A stretch of DNA of 64,000 nucleotides from Castor canadensis (taxonomy: Eukaryota > Chordata > Mammalia > Rodentia > Castoridae): assembly GCF_047511655.1 (NCBI RefSeq), contig NC_133390.1, positions 128,889,583 through 128,953,582 on the forward strand, written 5' to 3'. Below, one piece after another: positions 46,670-59,031 of the stretch. Every line of letters begins with the position of its first letter. Positions within the stretch are counted from its first letter, which is position 1. Position numbers and translations under genes: made by a program. The notes under the pieces were generated by a model. It saw only the letters and a list, made by a program, of their open reading frames with translations, had not been told where the DNA came from and made no database searches.

Positions 46670-46830
46670 CATAGAATGGATATAGAGAAAAATATAAATA
46701 ACTTATCTGGGCTCTACTGTATGTTTGTGGGAAAGTCAGGAGAATAGAAATAATCATTCAACCAAGATGCAGATTTTACCACTGTATACTTCTTGACCAT
46801 AGTCCCTGGCCACTATTATGCTCACGTAAT
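46670..46830 (+). repeat. Unidentified interspersed repeat, copy 2
   Basis: Partner of 44570-44740. About 28 of 38 positions match in the TATAAATAACTTATCT block, and the second shared block (ATTTTACC...TTCTTGACCAT) is in the same order and spacing. Confidence 0.4.
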
Positions 46831-47482
46831 TATCAGTCATTCCTTCTGCAATGGTGACTTTTCCCACTTAAGGTGAAAGTGTCATTATGGCTGTTTGGTC
46901 TTGGCTAAGATTTTGAATGCACTTACCTTTAATTTCTCTACCTGAAAAATTAATGAACTCATAATATTATTGCTAGTGCCCAATTTTCTGTGTTCCTGAA
47001 AAATGATTTGTGAGAGGAAAAGTATGGTAAATATGGTATTCATTGCATTACTAATAACATCAGTGATTGACATCAATACCAACATTTGTGGTATAATAAT
47101 TTACAGCAATAAAAATTCAATTTTACTTGATGCAGAAGACTAGGAAGGATCTAAGATTGAATGAGACATCGTGCTTCTCTAGATGAGGAAAATGCAATTG
47201 ATTTCAACAGAGGAGCTGGTATTGCAATTTTAAAAGAGAACTAGGACTCATTGGTAGTGACCATGGCATTTCAGACCAGGCATGTAGTTAGAACAGAAAC
47301 GGGTTAAGAAAATGCCTGATGCTCACGCTCAGGGCACATGAATGAAGGAAAATGAACATATGGATGCTCTGAGGTGACTTGACAGTGATGGAGAAGCAGT
47401 ACTGGCCTCATAGGGTCATGCCTCACACACAGCAATGTGCCAGAGAATCTACAAAACTATAGTATGTACCTGGAGTACTTTC
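46831..47482. other. Unassigned sequence
   Basis: No gene or repeat recognised. Confidence 0.4.
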
Positions 47483-47562
47483 TTTTTGGTGGTACTGGTG
47501 TATGAACTCGGCCTCACACTTACTAGGCAGGAGCTGTACCACTTATGCCACTCCACCAACTG
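47483..47562 (-). mobile_element. ID-type SINE, antisense
   Basis: 'TTTTTGGTGGTACTGGTGTATGAACTCGGCCTCACACTTACTAGGCAGGAGCTGTACCACTTATGCCACTCC' is the reverse complement of the tRNA-like unit. The TSD is not clear. Confidence 0.88.
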
Positions 47563-48479
47563 TGGAACATTCTTAAAGAAGAAATCTTACATCAGGGTAA
47601 AAAATTTGTATATTATTTTGAAGTGAAAAATACTATTTTGGAGAATATAAATTACATGTGAAATTTATACCTTAAAATGGGTATGAAATGCCAAAGTATT
47701 GTTTCAGCTGTTGTGTATCAATTCAAGATTTAGTTGAAGAAATGATAACCCTAGTTCTTCTCCTATTACTAGGGAGATTTTGAGGAAAATTTTGAGAAGC
47801 TTGTGAGGAAAAGAGATAGTGGATGATTTAGAGCCTGGGCTTGGAGAACTGGAGGCCATGTAATGGGTGGTCTGGGTGTAGAGGGGAGTTTCTGGCAACA
47901 TGAAGATGATATAGAGATACTGTGGGAATCCACAGCATCTGGATTGGGTCATGGCAATTAAGGTGGAGAGGAGAGGCTGGAAGTATCAGACAACACAGAG
48001 ATGGCATCTATGAGTTGGACCAAACAATAGAGTTTGAAGAATGAGAGAGGGGTAAGACTTAGGCACTGATGATGGTTTAGATATTGCTGGATTGCATGGG
48101 TTCCAAAGCAGTTCATCTATATAAAAATAGATTAAAAAACTGCTAAAGAATTTGAAACTTATTTAGGAAGGTTCACTGAGTGACAGAATGAGAACATACA
48201 TTCTGAATGCATTTGAAGTGGTATGTCTGACTATATATGTAATAATAAGGTTGGCTCTGCTTTTGACTTTTGAATCTCCTTCTGCCTCAATATGAACACA
48301 AGACCTTCATCTTATTTGTCTTCTATTTACATTGTCCTTCCAATTCAGGATTTAGCATGACCATTAGAGAGTCACTTGAGACCATAATGAGGCTAGCAGC
48401 AGGGCTGGGATGTGTTCTCTGCTCCTTGCTTGTCTTTGTGGAGTAAGTGAAAATGACTCTAACAGCCACCATGAAATGA
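47563..48479. other. Unassigned sequence
   Basis: No gene or clear repeat. The longest frame is 82 codons on minus (47704-47952), with no recognisable domain. Confidence 0.4.
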
Positions 48480-48612
48480 TAATTTGTCAACTGTGTATAA
48501 TGAACTATGTTACATCTTTGACATCTGTTAGCTCCATTAATTCAAACAGAGATTATTCTATCTTTTTGCAGAGTCAGAGGTTAAGTAATTTGCATAAGTT
48601 TCAATCCCTATC
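48480..48612 (+). mobile_element. MIR SINE relic
   Basis: 'TGCAGAGTCAGAGGTTAAGTAATTTGCATAAGTT' matches the MIR core end (gaggttaagtaacttgcccaag). The upstream part is diverged. Confidence 0.65.
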
Positions 48613-48640
48613 AAATTGTGGGCACATGATAAGTTCAATA

Positions 48641-48872
48641 ATATGTTAGCTGGCATGATAATACATGTCTATCATCCCAGAACTTGGGAGGTTGAGGGAG
48701 AAGGATTTGAGTTTGAGGCCAGGTGGGTTACACAGCAAGTTCCAAATCAACCTTGGCTATATAAGGAGTCCCTGTCTAAGAAAAGCAAGGGCTGGGGTGT
48801 TTCTCAGTTGTAGAAGACTTATCTAGCAGGCAGAAGACCCTGGGTTTGAGCCCTAGCACCACAAAATAAACA
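48641..48872 (+). mobile_element. Composite B1-then-ID SINE
   Basis: A B1 unit (48645-48790: 'GCTGGCATGATAATACATGTCTATCATCCCAGAACTTGGGAGG...GAGTCCCTGTCTAAGAAAAGC') is followed directly by an ID unit (48790-48862: 'GGGCTGGGGTGTTTCTCAGTTGTAGAAG...GGGTTTGAGCCCTAGCACCAC') and an A-rich tail. This is the reverse order of the ID-then-B1 composites elsewhere: read on their sense strands those run B1 to ID as well or are fused differently, so orientation was checked unit by unit. It may also be two adjacent insertions. Confidence 0.8.
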
Positions 48873-49263
48873 AGTGATTAAATACACATTGACTAAATGG
48901 ATGAAGAAAGGCAATATAGACATATGCATGCATAGGTAAATGAAATGAGACTAAAATTAAAGTCTAGCTATCATAAACATAATTTTCCTTTTGCATGACT
49001 TTCTAAGAATTATTAAATAAATGGGTAAATAAATAAAATTACAAAGACCTGGGATACTGAATGTCAAAGCACTCCACTGTACCTGGTACACAGTAGGAGC
49101 CTAATGAATCTTCATTTTATCTCCTTTCTTCCTCTACTATGTCTGAGGATTCATATTTTAACACCCTCCCCATGTCATACATTATCTGGGGAAAGTCCAG
49201 GCATCTTGATGGCAGATGTGAGAAAAAGTTAAGGAAAATGGGGATGGGGTCTGCCTTTATCTC
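48873..49263. other. Unassigned sequence
   Basis: Contains a possible L2/MIR end near 49080-49130 ('CCTGGTACACAGTAGGAGCCTAATGAATC'). No gene. Confidence 0.4.
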
Positions 49264-49772
49264 CTCTTTTTTTTTTCCTTCTGGTATTTTTATTTTTTAA
49301 TTTTTTTTCTTTTATTATTCATATGTGCATACAAGGCTTGGGTCATTTCTCCCCCCTGCCCCCACCACCTCCCTTACCACCCACTCTGCCCCCTCCCTCT
49401 CCCCCCCACCCCCTCAATACCCAGCAGAAACTATTTTGCCCTTATTTCTAATTTTGTTGTAGAGAGAGTATAAGCAATAATAGGAAGGAACAAGGGTTTT
49501 TGCTGGTTGAGATAAGGATAGCTATACAGGGCATTGACTCACATTGATTTCCTGTGCGTGGGTGTTACCTTCTAGGTTAATTCTTTTTGATCTAAACTTT
49601 TCTCTAGTTCCTGGTCCCCTTTTCCTATTGGCCTCAGTTGCTTTTATGGTATCTGCTTTAGTTTCTCTGCGTTAAGGGCAACAAATGCTAGCTAGTTTTT
49701 TAGGTGTCTTACCTATCCTCACCCCTCCCTTGTGTGCTCTCGCTTTTATCATGTGCTCAAAGTCCAATCCCA
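49264..49772 (-). mobile_element. Young L1, 3' end only, antisense
   Basis: T-rich start, C-rich tract (49350-49424) and the conserved block order of the young family's 3' UTR through 'CCCTTGTGTGCTCTCGCTTTTATCATGTGCTCAAAGTCCAATCCC'. It is 5' truncated at about 49772. A second T run (49267-49276) is separated from the main tail by about 10 bases. No convincing TSD. Confidence 0.95.
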
Positions 49773-50569
49773 AAAACATTTCTACATTCCTACCCTTTGA
49801 AGATTTTGATGTCTCCATCTATACTCCTGGTCCCTAGAGTTTTAGATGGAAGAAGACCAGTCATAAAAACGGAGATGTATATGGTACGATACAACAAATC
49901 TCTGAAGTAGCTAATATGACATTCAGTTTTCAAATGAGGAAACCAAGGATCTGGGAGTTTGTAGCGAATTGCAGAAGTCACACAAAGCTAAGTAAATGTC
50001 AGACAATATTTGAATCCAGTCACACCCAGATGTAAAGGTTAGGCTTATATTTTAATTTACAGTCTTTACTAAAGTGATAAGGCTCTGTCAAGTTTAAAGC
50101 TCTAATGTTATCCCCATCAGCTTTTAGGACCTGAAGGTCTCTTAATTTGGTGGGAAAAAGTTGTTCTAGAGAAGGCTTCCTTGCTGTGAACAGTGTTCTT
50201 CATACCTAGATTCGGCTACCAGAAGTTCTCAGCACTTTACTTCTCTGTGTACTCAAAGGTATTTGTCTAAGTCTTCATAGTGTTGGTGGTTTGCAATAAA
50301 AAGAGGCATAAATGGACAATGTCACACCATGTCTTAACATTTTTTGTTCCCAAGTGCATGCTGGGGGCCTCCCTGACTATCCTAATACGAACAATGAAAA
50401 TAATAGTTCTGGTCATTTACAGACGAAGAAAAGAAATCAGAGAGAGAACAAACATATAAGAGTAAGGACCATGACTATTAGGCACAGTGTTTGAACCTAG
50501 ATGGTCAGTCTCCAGGGCCAAAGCCCTTCACTCCTACACTTTACTGATATTGTTAAATATTTGGCTTGG
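49773..50569. other. Unassigned sequence
   Basis: No gene or repeat recognised. Confidence 0.4.
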
Positions 50570-50755
50570 TGTTAAACAGATTTTTTAAGTACTTTCTCAT
50601 TAATTAAGTCACCTTATCTTGATAGTAATCTTGTGAGTTAAATATTGTCATTATTCACATTTAAACATAAGGATATGGAAGGTTTGAGAGGTAAAGTAAC
50701 TTGTCTGAAGTCAAACATCTGGTCTTCTTACTCTCAGCTCCAGATTCCCTTCACT
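50570..50755 (+). mobile_element. MIR SINE relic
   Basis: 'AAGTACTTTCTCATTAATTAAGTCACC...AGTAATCTTGTGAGTTAAATATTGTCATTATTCACATTTAAACATAAGGA...GAGAGGTAAAGTAACTTGTCTGAAGTCA' keeps the full MIR block order. Confidence 0.8.
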
Positions 50756-51187
50756 AATTCTTGAAGATAAGACACTGTGTATGTTGTTAGTCATGATTGG
50801 CAACTGTGTTTTGTAAATTACACCGGGATAGTAAATTCACAAATAACCCTAGCTCTCCACCTCTGCCTCCAGACATGACTTTTGCAATATGACTTTGTAG
50901 ACACTATCAAGAGGCAGAGCTATTTCTCTTTCTCTGAGTCTGATCTGGTTTTGACTAATGGAATGCAGAAAAGTATTGTGATAACTGTAATCTAGAGTTT
51001 CAAGAGACCTAAAATGCTTGTGATACCTTTCTTGGAGCTCTTCCCAGTTTCTTTGTGAATAAATATGGAATAGTCTGTAGAAGGAATTACCAGGATATCC
51101 ATAGAGGGTGTCCAGGGTAACTAGTAACTAGTCAACCTGGTGGTATGTTGCAGATGCTTTAATAAACCCAAGGAAGACCAGGATAAC

Positions 51188-51211
51188 CACCCATGTGAAT
51201 TCACATGGGTG
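51188..51211. repeat. 24-bp perfect palindrome
   Basis: A self-complementary sequence centred on GAATTC (51197-51202 region) with arms CACCCATGTGAA. It reads the same on both strands across 24 bases with no spacer. No repeat was recognised around it. Confidence 0.97.
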
Positions 51212-52046
51212 AATTCAGCTCAATGGATGACTTGTAGAAGTATGAGAGAAATAAAAGGGCTGTATTTTTACATCTGACTATTATACATCATATGTTAATT
51301 CATTCACTTGAGGTGCTGAGTATTGACTCTCAGCTTTCTTGGCACCCCACGCCCAGTTCCCCTCCATTCTTTCACTATAGTCACTGAAAAAGTTCTCTCA
51401 GAAATATCTATTAAAAATTGATCCTAGTTCAAATATATGTTTAAAGTATCTCATTAAATATAATTTAGGAAGTTAGGAGTTGGTAAATGTTCAAGTCTTG
51501 TTTTTTTTTTAAAGATTTTAAACTCCACTCAGCCAAAGAGTAGATAGAATCTGTTTCCTCTGTTTTTATTTGCCACCTATGTCAAATTGCAGCACAAAGG
51601 GATTCTTTGAAGGCAGAGAGGAAAGAAATGAAGGAAGGAAACATTGCCTTAAGTGTCACAGATTGTATTTGGTAGTAATATTATATGATTCCTGCCAACT
51701 CACCTTGTGCTGGTTGCTGTCAAAGATAGATAGAGAGATGATAGATGGATGGATGTGTGGACAGGTTGACAGATAAAGCAGTATGACTCCAAGTGCTGTA
51801 AATTTCATTCTAATTGCCTTACAACTATTGACATTCTGACTGTATTACATTCATTTAGATTTTTACTCAACAGCAAATAATAATGTAAGGTGATGTGACA
51901 AAATCCAGCAGTGCATTTCTAATTTTCTTTTGCTTCTCTAAAGGTAGATAGTAAAGGTAATGAGAGCAAGTGACTGCATACTTTACCTAGTGATACTCCT
52001 AGTATTGAGTCATCCCTGTCTGAGTAATAACATTCAAAAATAAGGG
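51212..52046. other. Unassigned sequence
   Basis: Short GATA/GGAT-rich stretch at 51725-51760. No gene recognised. Confidence 0.4.
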
Positions 52047-52139
52047 CAAGAGGTTTGGTGGAGTGGCTCACGTGGCTGAACATCTGTTCAGCAAGCAAGA
52101 GACCCTTAGTTTAAACCCCAGTACTGCCAAAAAAAAGGT
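52047..52139 (+). mobile_element. ID-type SINE
   Basis: 'GTTTGGTGGAGTGGCTCACGTGGCTGAACATCTG' and 'TAGTTTAAACCCCAGTACTGCCAAAAAAAAGG' are the tRNA-like A and B box regions and tail. A later oligo-A run at 52160 is separate. Confidence 0.9.
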
Positions 52140-53519
52140 AAAATTTTCTATGAGGACACTTGAAAAAAAAAAGAATTACCTGATTTGGCTATATTTATTA
52201 CATATTGATTTGCTTATTTATTCATGTATTTGTTAAATACATATTTACAAAGGACTTTTCACACTCTCCTAAGTACTGGGAAAGCAAGGAGAAGATATAG
52301 TGCCTAATAGAAAGAAATTCACTAAAATAATAGTAAGGACTATGTTATTGTAAGTATAATAAGGAAGAGTCAAATACATGAGTAAGAGAGTAGTTTGGCT
52401 TTGGAAAACAGACATGAAAAGGTAAAATAACATAATATTAGATGTACTATTTTGAATTGCCATTTCCTTTTGAACTCTCTTATTCATGGACTTATTTAGT
52501 CTGTCTTTATGAAAAAAATCACCACATGTTTATCTTTAGTTTCAAATATAAATCATTTCCTCTGGGGAAAAGTACTGTTATTCAGCTGGCATTGTAATTG
52601 ACTTTTCAATAATATACTTCACCATTGTGTGAAACAAGCTAGTTCTGGAAGATGGGGTATATGGGGAAATATTCCATAGGCATCAGTCTTTAAAATTTTA
52701 TTTTATTATAGGTTTTGGATTGGAAGCATCATTTGGCATGATTGGTGTTGTAAGACTTTTACAGGATACTTACATAGGCATGTCTATCAGATAAACAGAA
52801 TTTTGTTCCAATATGTATCATTTAGAATGAGGAAAAATTACTTGTTCTTCCATGATTGAAAGGATCCTTGCCACTAGGAGACAGAATGGTGTTAGAGGGT
52901 GGTAACATATTTAGAGCACCTGGTTGGTCAGTACATTCAATAATTTTAGCCAGATGAGCTTTGGTAAAGAACAACCTTTTTACTTTTACTTTTGGACCAG
53001 ATGTACAGTCATCATCTCTGCTACTATGCTGATATTTTTATAGCCTCACAGTGGAGCTTGGGAGAGGAGGCTAATGGACAGACTTGGGGTAGATCCTCTT
53101 GTTAATTAAGACTCTGCAATGAATTTCTGAGTTCCATTTAGAGGTGGAATATTCACAACCATTTCCCCCAAATCTCATCAGTAGTGTTCCAACCCTGCTC
53201 CTTTCAAGGGCATGATCAAGTGGTCCTAGATATATAGGCATCATTAACTTATTATATCTTTCCTGTCAATCTAAATGAGAAATGAGATAAAACACTTAAA
53301 CTTCTCCCTATTAGGAGTATTTCTCTACCTCAGACTCTCACATCCAGTCCACCTCTGAGTGTGGTTATAATGGTGCAACTATCCATTTTTACCTCATCCT
53401 ATATCCTGCAGAATTTTCAATAAATTAATTTTTTCCTCTTAAGTCAAGTGGTTATAAAGATTTCACGATCTCTGCTCTATTGGTATTTTAGGTTGGATAA
53501 TTCTTTCTTGAGGGGTAAT
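52140..53519. other. Unassigned sequence
   Basis: No gene or clear repeat recognised. Confidence 0.4.
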
Positions 53520-53672
53520 CTTACATATTTAAAGTATTTGGCAATGTCCCAGACTGTTACTCACTTGATGCTTATAGTATACCTCTCCTTATTTGTGACA
53601 CCTCTATATGTCTCCAGATATTAATGAATGTTTTGGGTGGGGATCACTCCCAGTTGAAAATCCTGAGCTACA
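53520..53672. mobile_element. hAT-like DNA transposon relic
   Basis: 'TTTGGCAATGTCCCAGACTG' and 'GGTGGGGATCACTCCCAGTTGAAAATCCTGAGCT' resemble the interior and right end (ggttgagaaccactg) of mammalian MER-type hAT relics. Weak. Confidence 0.45.
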
Positions 53673-55757
53673 TGAAGGATGACAATGCATAATGGATAGG
53701 ACAATAATATTTAGGATCAGGCCTATTGTCCTGGTCTAATTTTCAGCTCAAAAATGTCTGTTTGTGTGATAAATTATGGTTGCTTTAGTCATAAGGGACT
53801 ATCAATGAGGTCACAGTGTGGGATGTTGGTATGCCTAGAGCAAACATGCTGTGCATGGACCCCATCTGCTGGTGCACCTTTCAGGAACCTCAGGAACCAT
53901 ATGGGTCCATATCTTCCCTTCAACAAAGGTGTGCTACTCTGCCCATTTGACTTCATGGCTTGGAGTTACTGGATAATACCGGGTCCATGGTCTCTAGTTC
54001 AGTTGGAATGGCCATAGAGACAAGCAACAACTAGGTTATAAAATGAGTTAGGAGTATTTTCCAAGATAATATTTACTTTGTAAAGGAAGGTGTAAGTTTT
54101 TTTATATATGAATCCTAAGAACTGTGATTTTTCACATCAGACCTGTCACAGGCTCCAGGCAGCATCCCTGTCCACCACAGAATTAGCTGGATGTGAGAGC
54201 CAAGTTACACAACTGCTGGTGCAGCAGTCTGGACCAGCTGGATCACTTCCTCTTACTCTTGAACTCACTCAAACCTGAAGACATTTTTAATAACCTGGTA
54301 AGTAAATTGGAAAAGCACAAGAAAAAATATGATATAAGTTATTTGTAAAATTCCAAAAGGCCACTTTGAAGTTTTCATAATAATAGAATGCAAGATTCAG
54401 GGTTCTGTCTTTCACTTTAGAAAGTGTATGGCAGCATGCCCCAGATTACTGGCTCCCCAGAATCTCAGAGAAGTCTGGTTTTGTAAGGGATTTCTCTCCA
54501 CTACTGTAAAAGTGTTTCCAAGGCATTTTTTCTATTTTCTGCTTTAGTCCCCTAGTCCCACTCACACAATGAACCAGTATAATACATTCTTGAATCATGC
54601 AACAGATACTGAACACCAAGATATATTAAGTCTGAATGGTAAGTTTGTATAGCAGATTCTGCTAGGTGAAGGAAGTGGGAGACTATTGACTCTTTGTTTG
54701 AGATAAGGAAAAATAGTTAAAAGATTAACATGAACACTGTTCTTATATTCACTTCTTCCAGTGAGCAGATGTCTAGCAAAGCAGTCAAAGATGGAGTTAT
54801 CGTGATTAAACTTATGACAGTTGATTGCCGTTCTTGAGGATTCTTCCATCTTCTAAAGCTGAATTGGTGAGTCAAATGGCAATGTGAGAAAAGTCAGCCA
54901 GTTGCTGAGGATAACTTGGTCTAAAATATACTTGGAAACTGATGAAATATACATGATGTACGTTTAAGAAATAACTTGGACTACTGTGAGATAGACTCAA
55001 GTCACAATCTATTTAACACTTGATAAATGGAAAAATCTCATTACTTCCTACACATTCTAGGTCCCTAGGGATAAGCTTTCTTTTAAATTTATTTTTTAAT
55101 AACCTCCAAATATCTGTGTGAACCATTTATCTAATGCTTTCTTAATCTGATAAATAGCCAGAAGGCTATTTGGTAAAGACTATGAAGAAGATCTGTGGCA
55201 AGTATCTGTGAATGATTGCTGAATCCTCCATCAAGGGTGTCCAGTTTATTGTAGTTCAAGAGGGACTGACTTTGGTAAGTAACTCAAGTGTTAAGAGATC
55301 CTACCATGATGGCTCAGGTATTGTTTCTGTTAGGCACAGAATTTTTGAGAGTATATAGTTCAAGAAGCATCTTAGTATGTCACACATCCTTTTCTGTCAT
55401 GTAGAGCCTCATTATCAACTAGCCATACGTGTATTCCTGTGAGTTGGAGCATTGTGGTCATCACTTTACTCCATTCCTATTTATTTTAATGATGTACACT
55501 TTTTTCTTGGCTACTTATACCTTGTTAAATGGTCATGCCATTCTAGTATTTAACAGCCCTATTAAACGTCAAGCTGTCAATTTCAAACTTAACATCTCTT
55601 ACCAATGACTCCAAAGATATTCAGTAGCAATGCTGGCTCTCTCCTTTCCAATTTCTTAGACTTGATGAAGGACTGTATTCTGTAAAACAGTTAGGATTAG
55701 GGGATAGAAATGCTTATTTCAAAACTCTTGTATGCCAAAGTCTTCTTGATAATCAAA

Positions 55758-55766
<9 letters not shown>

Positions 55767-55792
<26 letters not shown>
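55767..55792. repeat. (AT)n microsatellite
   Basis: A dinucleotide run of about 13 units. Confidence 0.95.
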
Positions 55793-57990
55793 ATATCCAA
55801 AAATACTACAAAAAGTTAGCTGTTCTCTGCATTACTGCTTATGTTCTTCATTCCTTCTCTTTCTAGAATCAGTGACAAGGCTGGTGAATCTGGCTTAGGA
55901 AGTAATGGAGACAAAGAACTACCACCAACTCTGTAGAGGGACTCTTCTTAACAAGCTCTGCTGGGGTATTTGTCCTTGGAGAGGTGTTACCATCAGTAGA
56001 GGCACTGCAGGGACCATGTTCCTAGGATGCATGTACTGCTGAGTTCTGCTGACCAAGGTTAATGCTGCATTGCCATTGCCTTTCAATCATATATGGCTGT
56101 CTAGATACTAAACTCTAACTAATACTGTGCTTTGACGACCACACCCTTCATGAGCAACAGCATTGAACAGAAGAGGTGTAGAACACATTGTGCATGCTTC
56201 ACATGTGCTAGGGGATGGTGGGAGAGATGTGGTCTGCATTTTCTTGACTTATAACACGGATGGGAGGACCCTGCCTTAAATTTACCTTGAGATAAGTTGG
56301 CTATGAAATAGTAATGATGTTTGTTCACAATAAAAGAAAATACCTTTTTTCCTTTCCTCTTTTCCAGAATTGTAGAATCAAACTCAATTTGCCCTAAGGC
56401 CAGGTAGAAATTTCAAGAAATATCAATGGGAGTCAATGGCCATTTGTCCCTTCTGTTTGTGCTGTAGCACAAGTGTGAGCTAAGAGGATCTGGGGTCTTT
56501 ACTCCTAAAATCAAGTAATGATGCAATTTTAAATGTGGAAGGATGAGTTTCACCTGCTATTTGGTGACAGTTACATATTTTCTGCCTGGAAGAACTTGAT
56601 GCTACTGACTCCAAACTTATACCTTGAGAGGAAATACTTGTAGTTGTCCATACTCTCCACAGAAAGTGACTGTCCAAAGAAGTTCTGAAGATCAATTACT
56701 ATGAACTACTTGCGTGAGACTTGAGCATCTTATCTCTCACCAAAATGTAGACAGTTTTCTTGCAGTTAACCCTTAGAAGGCAAGCTGCATATGTACGACT
56801 TTGTCTCTTGCTCCTGTTATAATTACCATTGAAGGATATAAAAAATAAACAAAAAAAGCTTTTGTGAATCAAGGGACTATTTGACTTTAAACACGTTTTT
56901 ATTTTTGAATTGATTTAGAATAAAACTAGTAGTTAAAATATACCCTTGGTTACTGTCATGAAAATCACTACAACAAATTAACCCCAAATATCCAGTTTTC
57001 TGTGGTTTCTAAGGATACAGCCAAAATTAGAATTGTCACCTGGTAATCTTTTGTTGTTGTTGCTGTTGTTCAAGAGACAATAACACAAGACAATGGAATA
57101 GGAAGGGCCAGAAGGAAGCTTGTTTTTAAATAAAGATTAGGAGAAGAGAGGGAAGAGCTCTAGAGGTTGTATAGATTCTTTTCAGACAGGTTTTACAAAA
57201 TGGCCGATCTGACTCTGGTACTCAGAAGTTTGTTAATTGAAAACAAAACAGGGTAGGTCATGTTTCTGGTGTTAAAGTCAAGATGGCCAAGTCCTCTGAC
57301 TTTCCAGACCTGTGACTCTTTGCTTCCCTTGTCTGAACTTGGCTTTCATTCATTAAGTGCTCTACCAACATTTTCTTACTTAATTTCCATAACAACCTTA
57401 TGAGTATGTGTGCCAGACACTTGTTTTGGTCTACTAAACATCCCCTGTCTTTCTTTTAGGAAATTGCCTTCTTCCCATCTGATCATGTCCATTTAGACAG
57501 TAAATTAAGATGCCCTCACCATAGTGTGACTTTGAAGCAAATCAAACCATTTAGAGTTAATCTTGGGTTGACAAATCTTGAACTGAGCTTTAGAAATACT
57601 GAAAAATTTTGGCACTTCTTTGTTTTATGGAAGTCCTTTATGAGGCTACAGTGTTCTTGCTAATTTGCTCACACATTGTCTTCTTTCCAGTGTCCCTTTG
57701 TTAATTCTGAAATAGCTAATATGATTCTAACAAATGTCCATTTTTGCTTCTGTCAGTTAAAACAAAAAATACTACCAAGTATTATTATTCTCATTTTTAC
57801 TTTAAGACAACTGAACTGGGAGAAATAAATTACAGTTGCTTGGTGATTTTTCTCTGTTTTTTCGTTCTACCAGAATAGGAGAAGTTGACAATGACTGCCA
57901 AGAACTGGGATACAGTTTCTTTCAGAATGTAAAAGCATCTTTTCCCTCTCTTCTCTTCCCTGTCCTTTCCTTTATTGCTTTTCTACAGAG

Positions 57991-58017
57991 TCTGATGCTC
58001 ATGGTGTGAGCATCAGA
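57991..58017. repeat. Perfect 11-bp stem hairpin
   Basis: TCTGATGCTCA (57991-58001) and its exact complement TGAGCATCAGA (58007-58017) flank a five-base loop TGGTG. No promoter or terminator role is implied in this genome. Confidence 0.95.
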
Positions 58018-59031
58018 ATAGAATGAGAAGTATGGATGTTTAATCTGAAGGATATTAGATAGTGCCTCAGCTTTGGAGTCAGGCAGAGCTACTTCTAAAT
58101 TCTAGCATCATAAATTTTTAGCTTGTTATTAAATAAGTTTACTTTCTATTTGTGGAAATTTTAGATTTGTTTTAATTTTTTGTTGCCAACTTAGAGATCC
58201 AAGAAAACAGCTGCATTTGGAGGAAGACAGCTCAACTGCCCAACTGCTACATCTGGTCTGCTTTGACATCTCACAGTTCCCTGGGACTATGACTGCTTTT
58301 CCAAATGCCCCTGTTGCTTGGGAAAAGCCAGATTCCAAAGACTTTCAGGAAATTAAGACTTCCCTGCACATGTGGACCTGCTCAGGCAGGTTCTGAATAC
58401 ACAAGTGTATATTCTTAAGGTCTTTGTGTCAGATGAGCCTTAATATGCATAGTAGAGGCTCCAAAGAATTGTGTGATTTGTCCTCAACCACTTGGTCTAT
58501 GGCTTCCATTATGTCAAGTATTAGTGTGGATTCCTTGAGATTGGAATCTACATTGGGTGAATGAAAGCTTGGCAGGGATATTCCTTTCTGCTTTTCATGC
58601 AAGCATACTCTCTTGATGAAATTCATTTAAGGTTTCTGGTGAGTGAATCACACTCTTCATTAGATCTGTAGCAATATACAATATATTGAATTTATTTCAG
58701 TGGAGTTTTGGGAGCTGTGACTTAAATATTTGGGTTTAGATCACTTGCATTGATGGTATACTTGCTAATTCAGGGTTTTCTTGTCATTGTTATTGCAGCT
58801 GTTCTTTTCAATTAAACAAAATAATAGCATTATATGCAGTTGAAAGAAAATAAGACATTAGTTGTTGTTCAGTGAATCTGATTTTCCTTTTATTTGTTTA
58901 CCCATTGTTCTATCCCATCCTTACTTCCTTCATTGTTTTATTCCTCTCCTGAGCAAAGCTCAGAGTTACATTTGGCTTCACTCCTGATGAACTTTGTTCT
59001 ATTGAATAAAACAATTATAGTGTTTTTAAAA

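Larger units (their letters stand above)
53673..59031. other. Repeat-poor unassigned region
   Basis: About 5.3 kb with few recognised repeats: an (AT)n run at 55767-55792, a MIR trace near 57330-57420 and a hairpin at 57991-58017. Open frames reach 87 codons (53754-54017, plus) and none shows a domain. Good splice-donor-like strings (TGGTAAGT at 54297 and 55272) exist but no matching exons were recognised. An untranslated or lncRNA exon cannot be excluded. Confidence 0.4.

Noticed and set aside
53754-54017. 87-codon Cys-rich plus frame as a small secreted protein
   Set aside because: No signal peptide, no regular cysteine spacing and no recognised relatives; compatible with chance.
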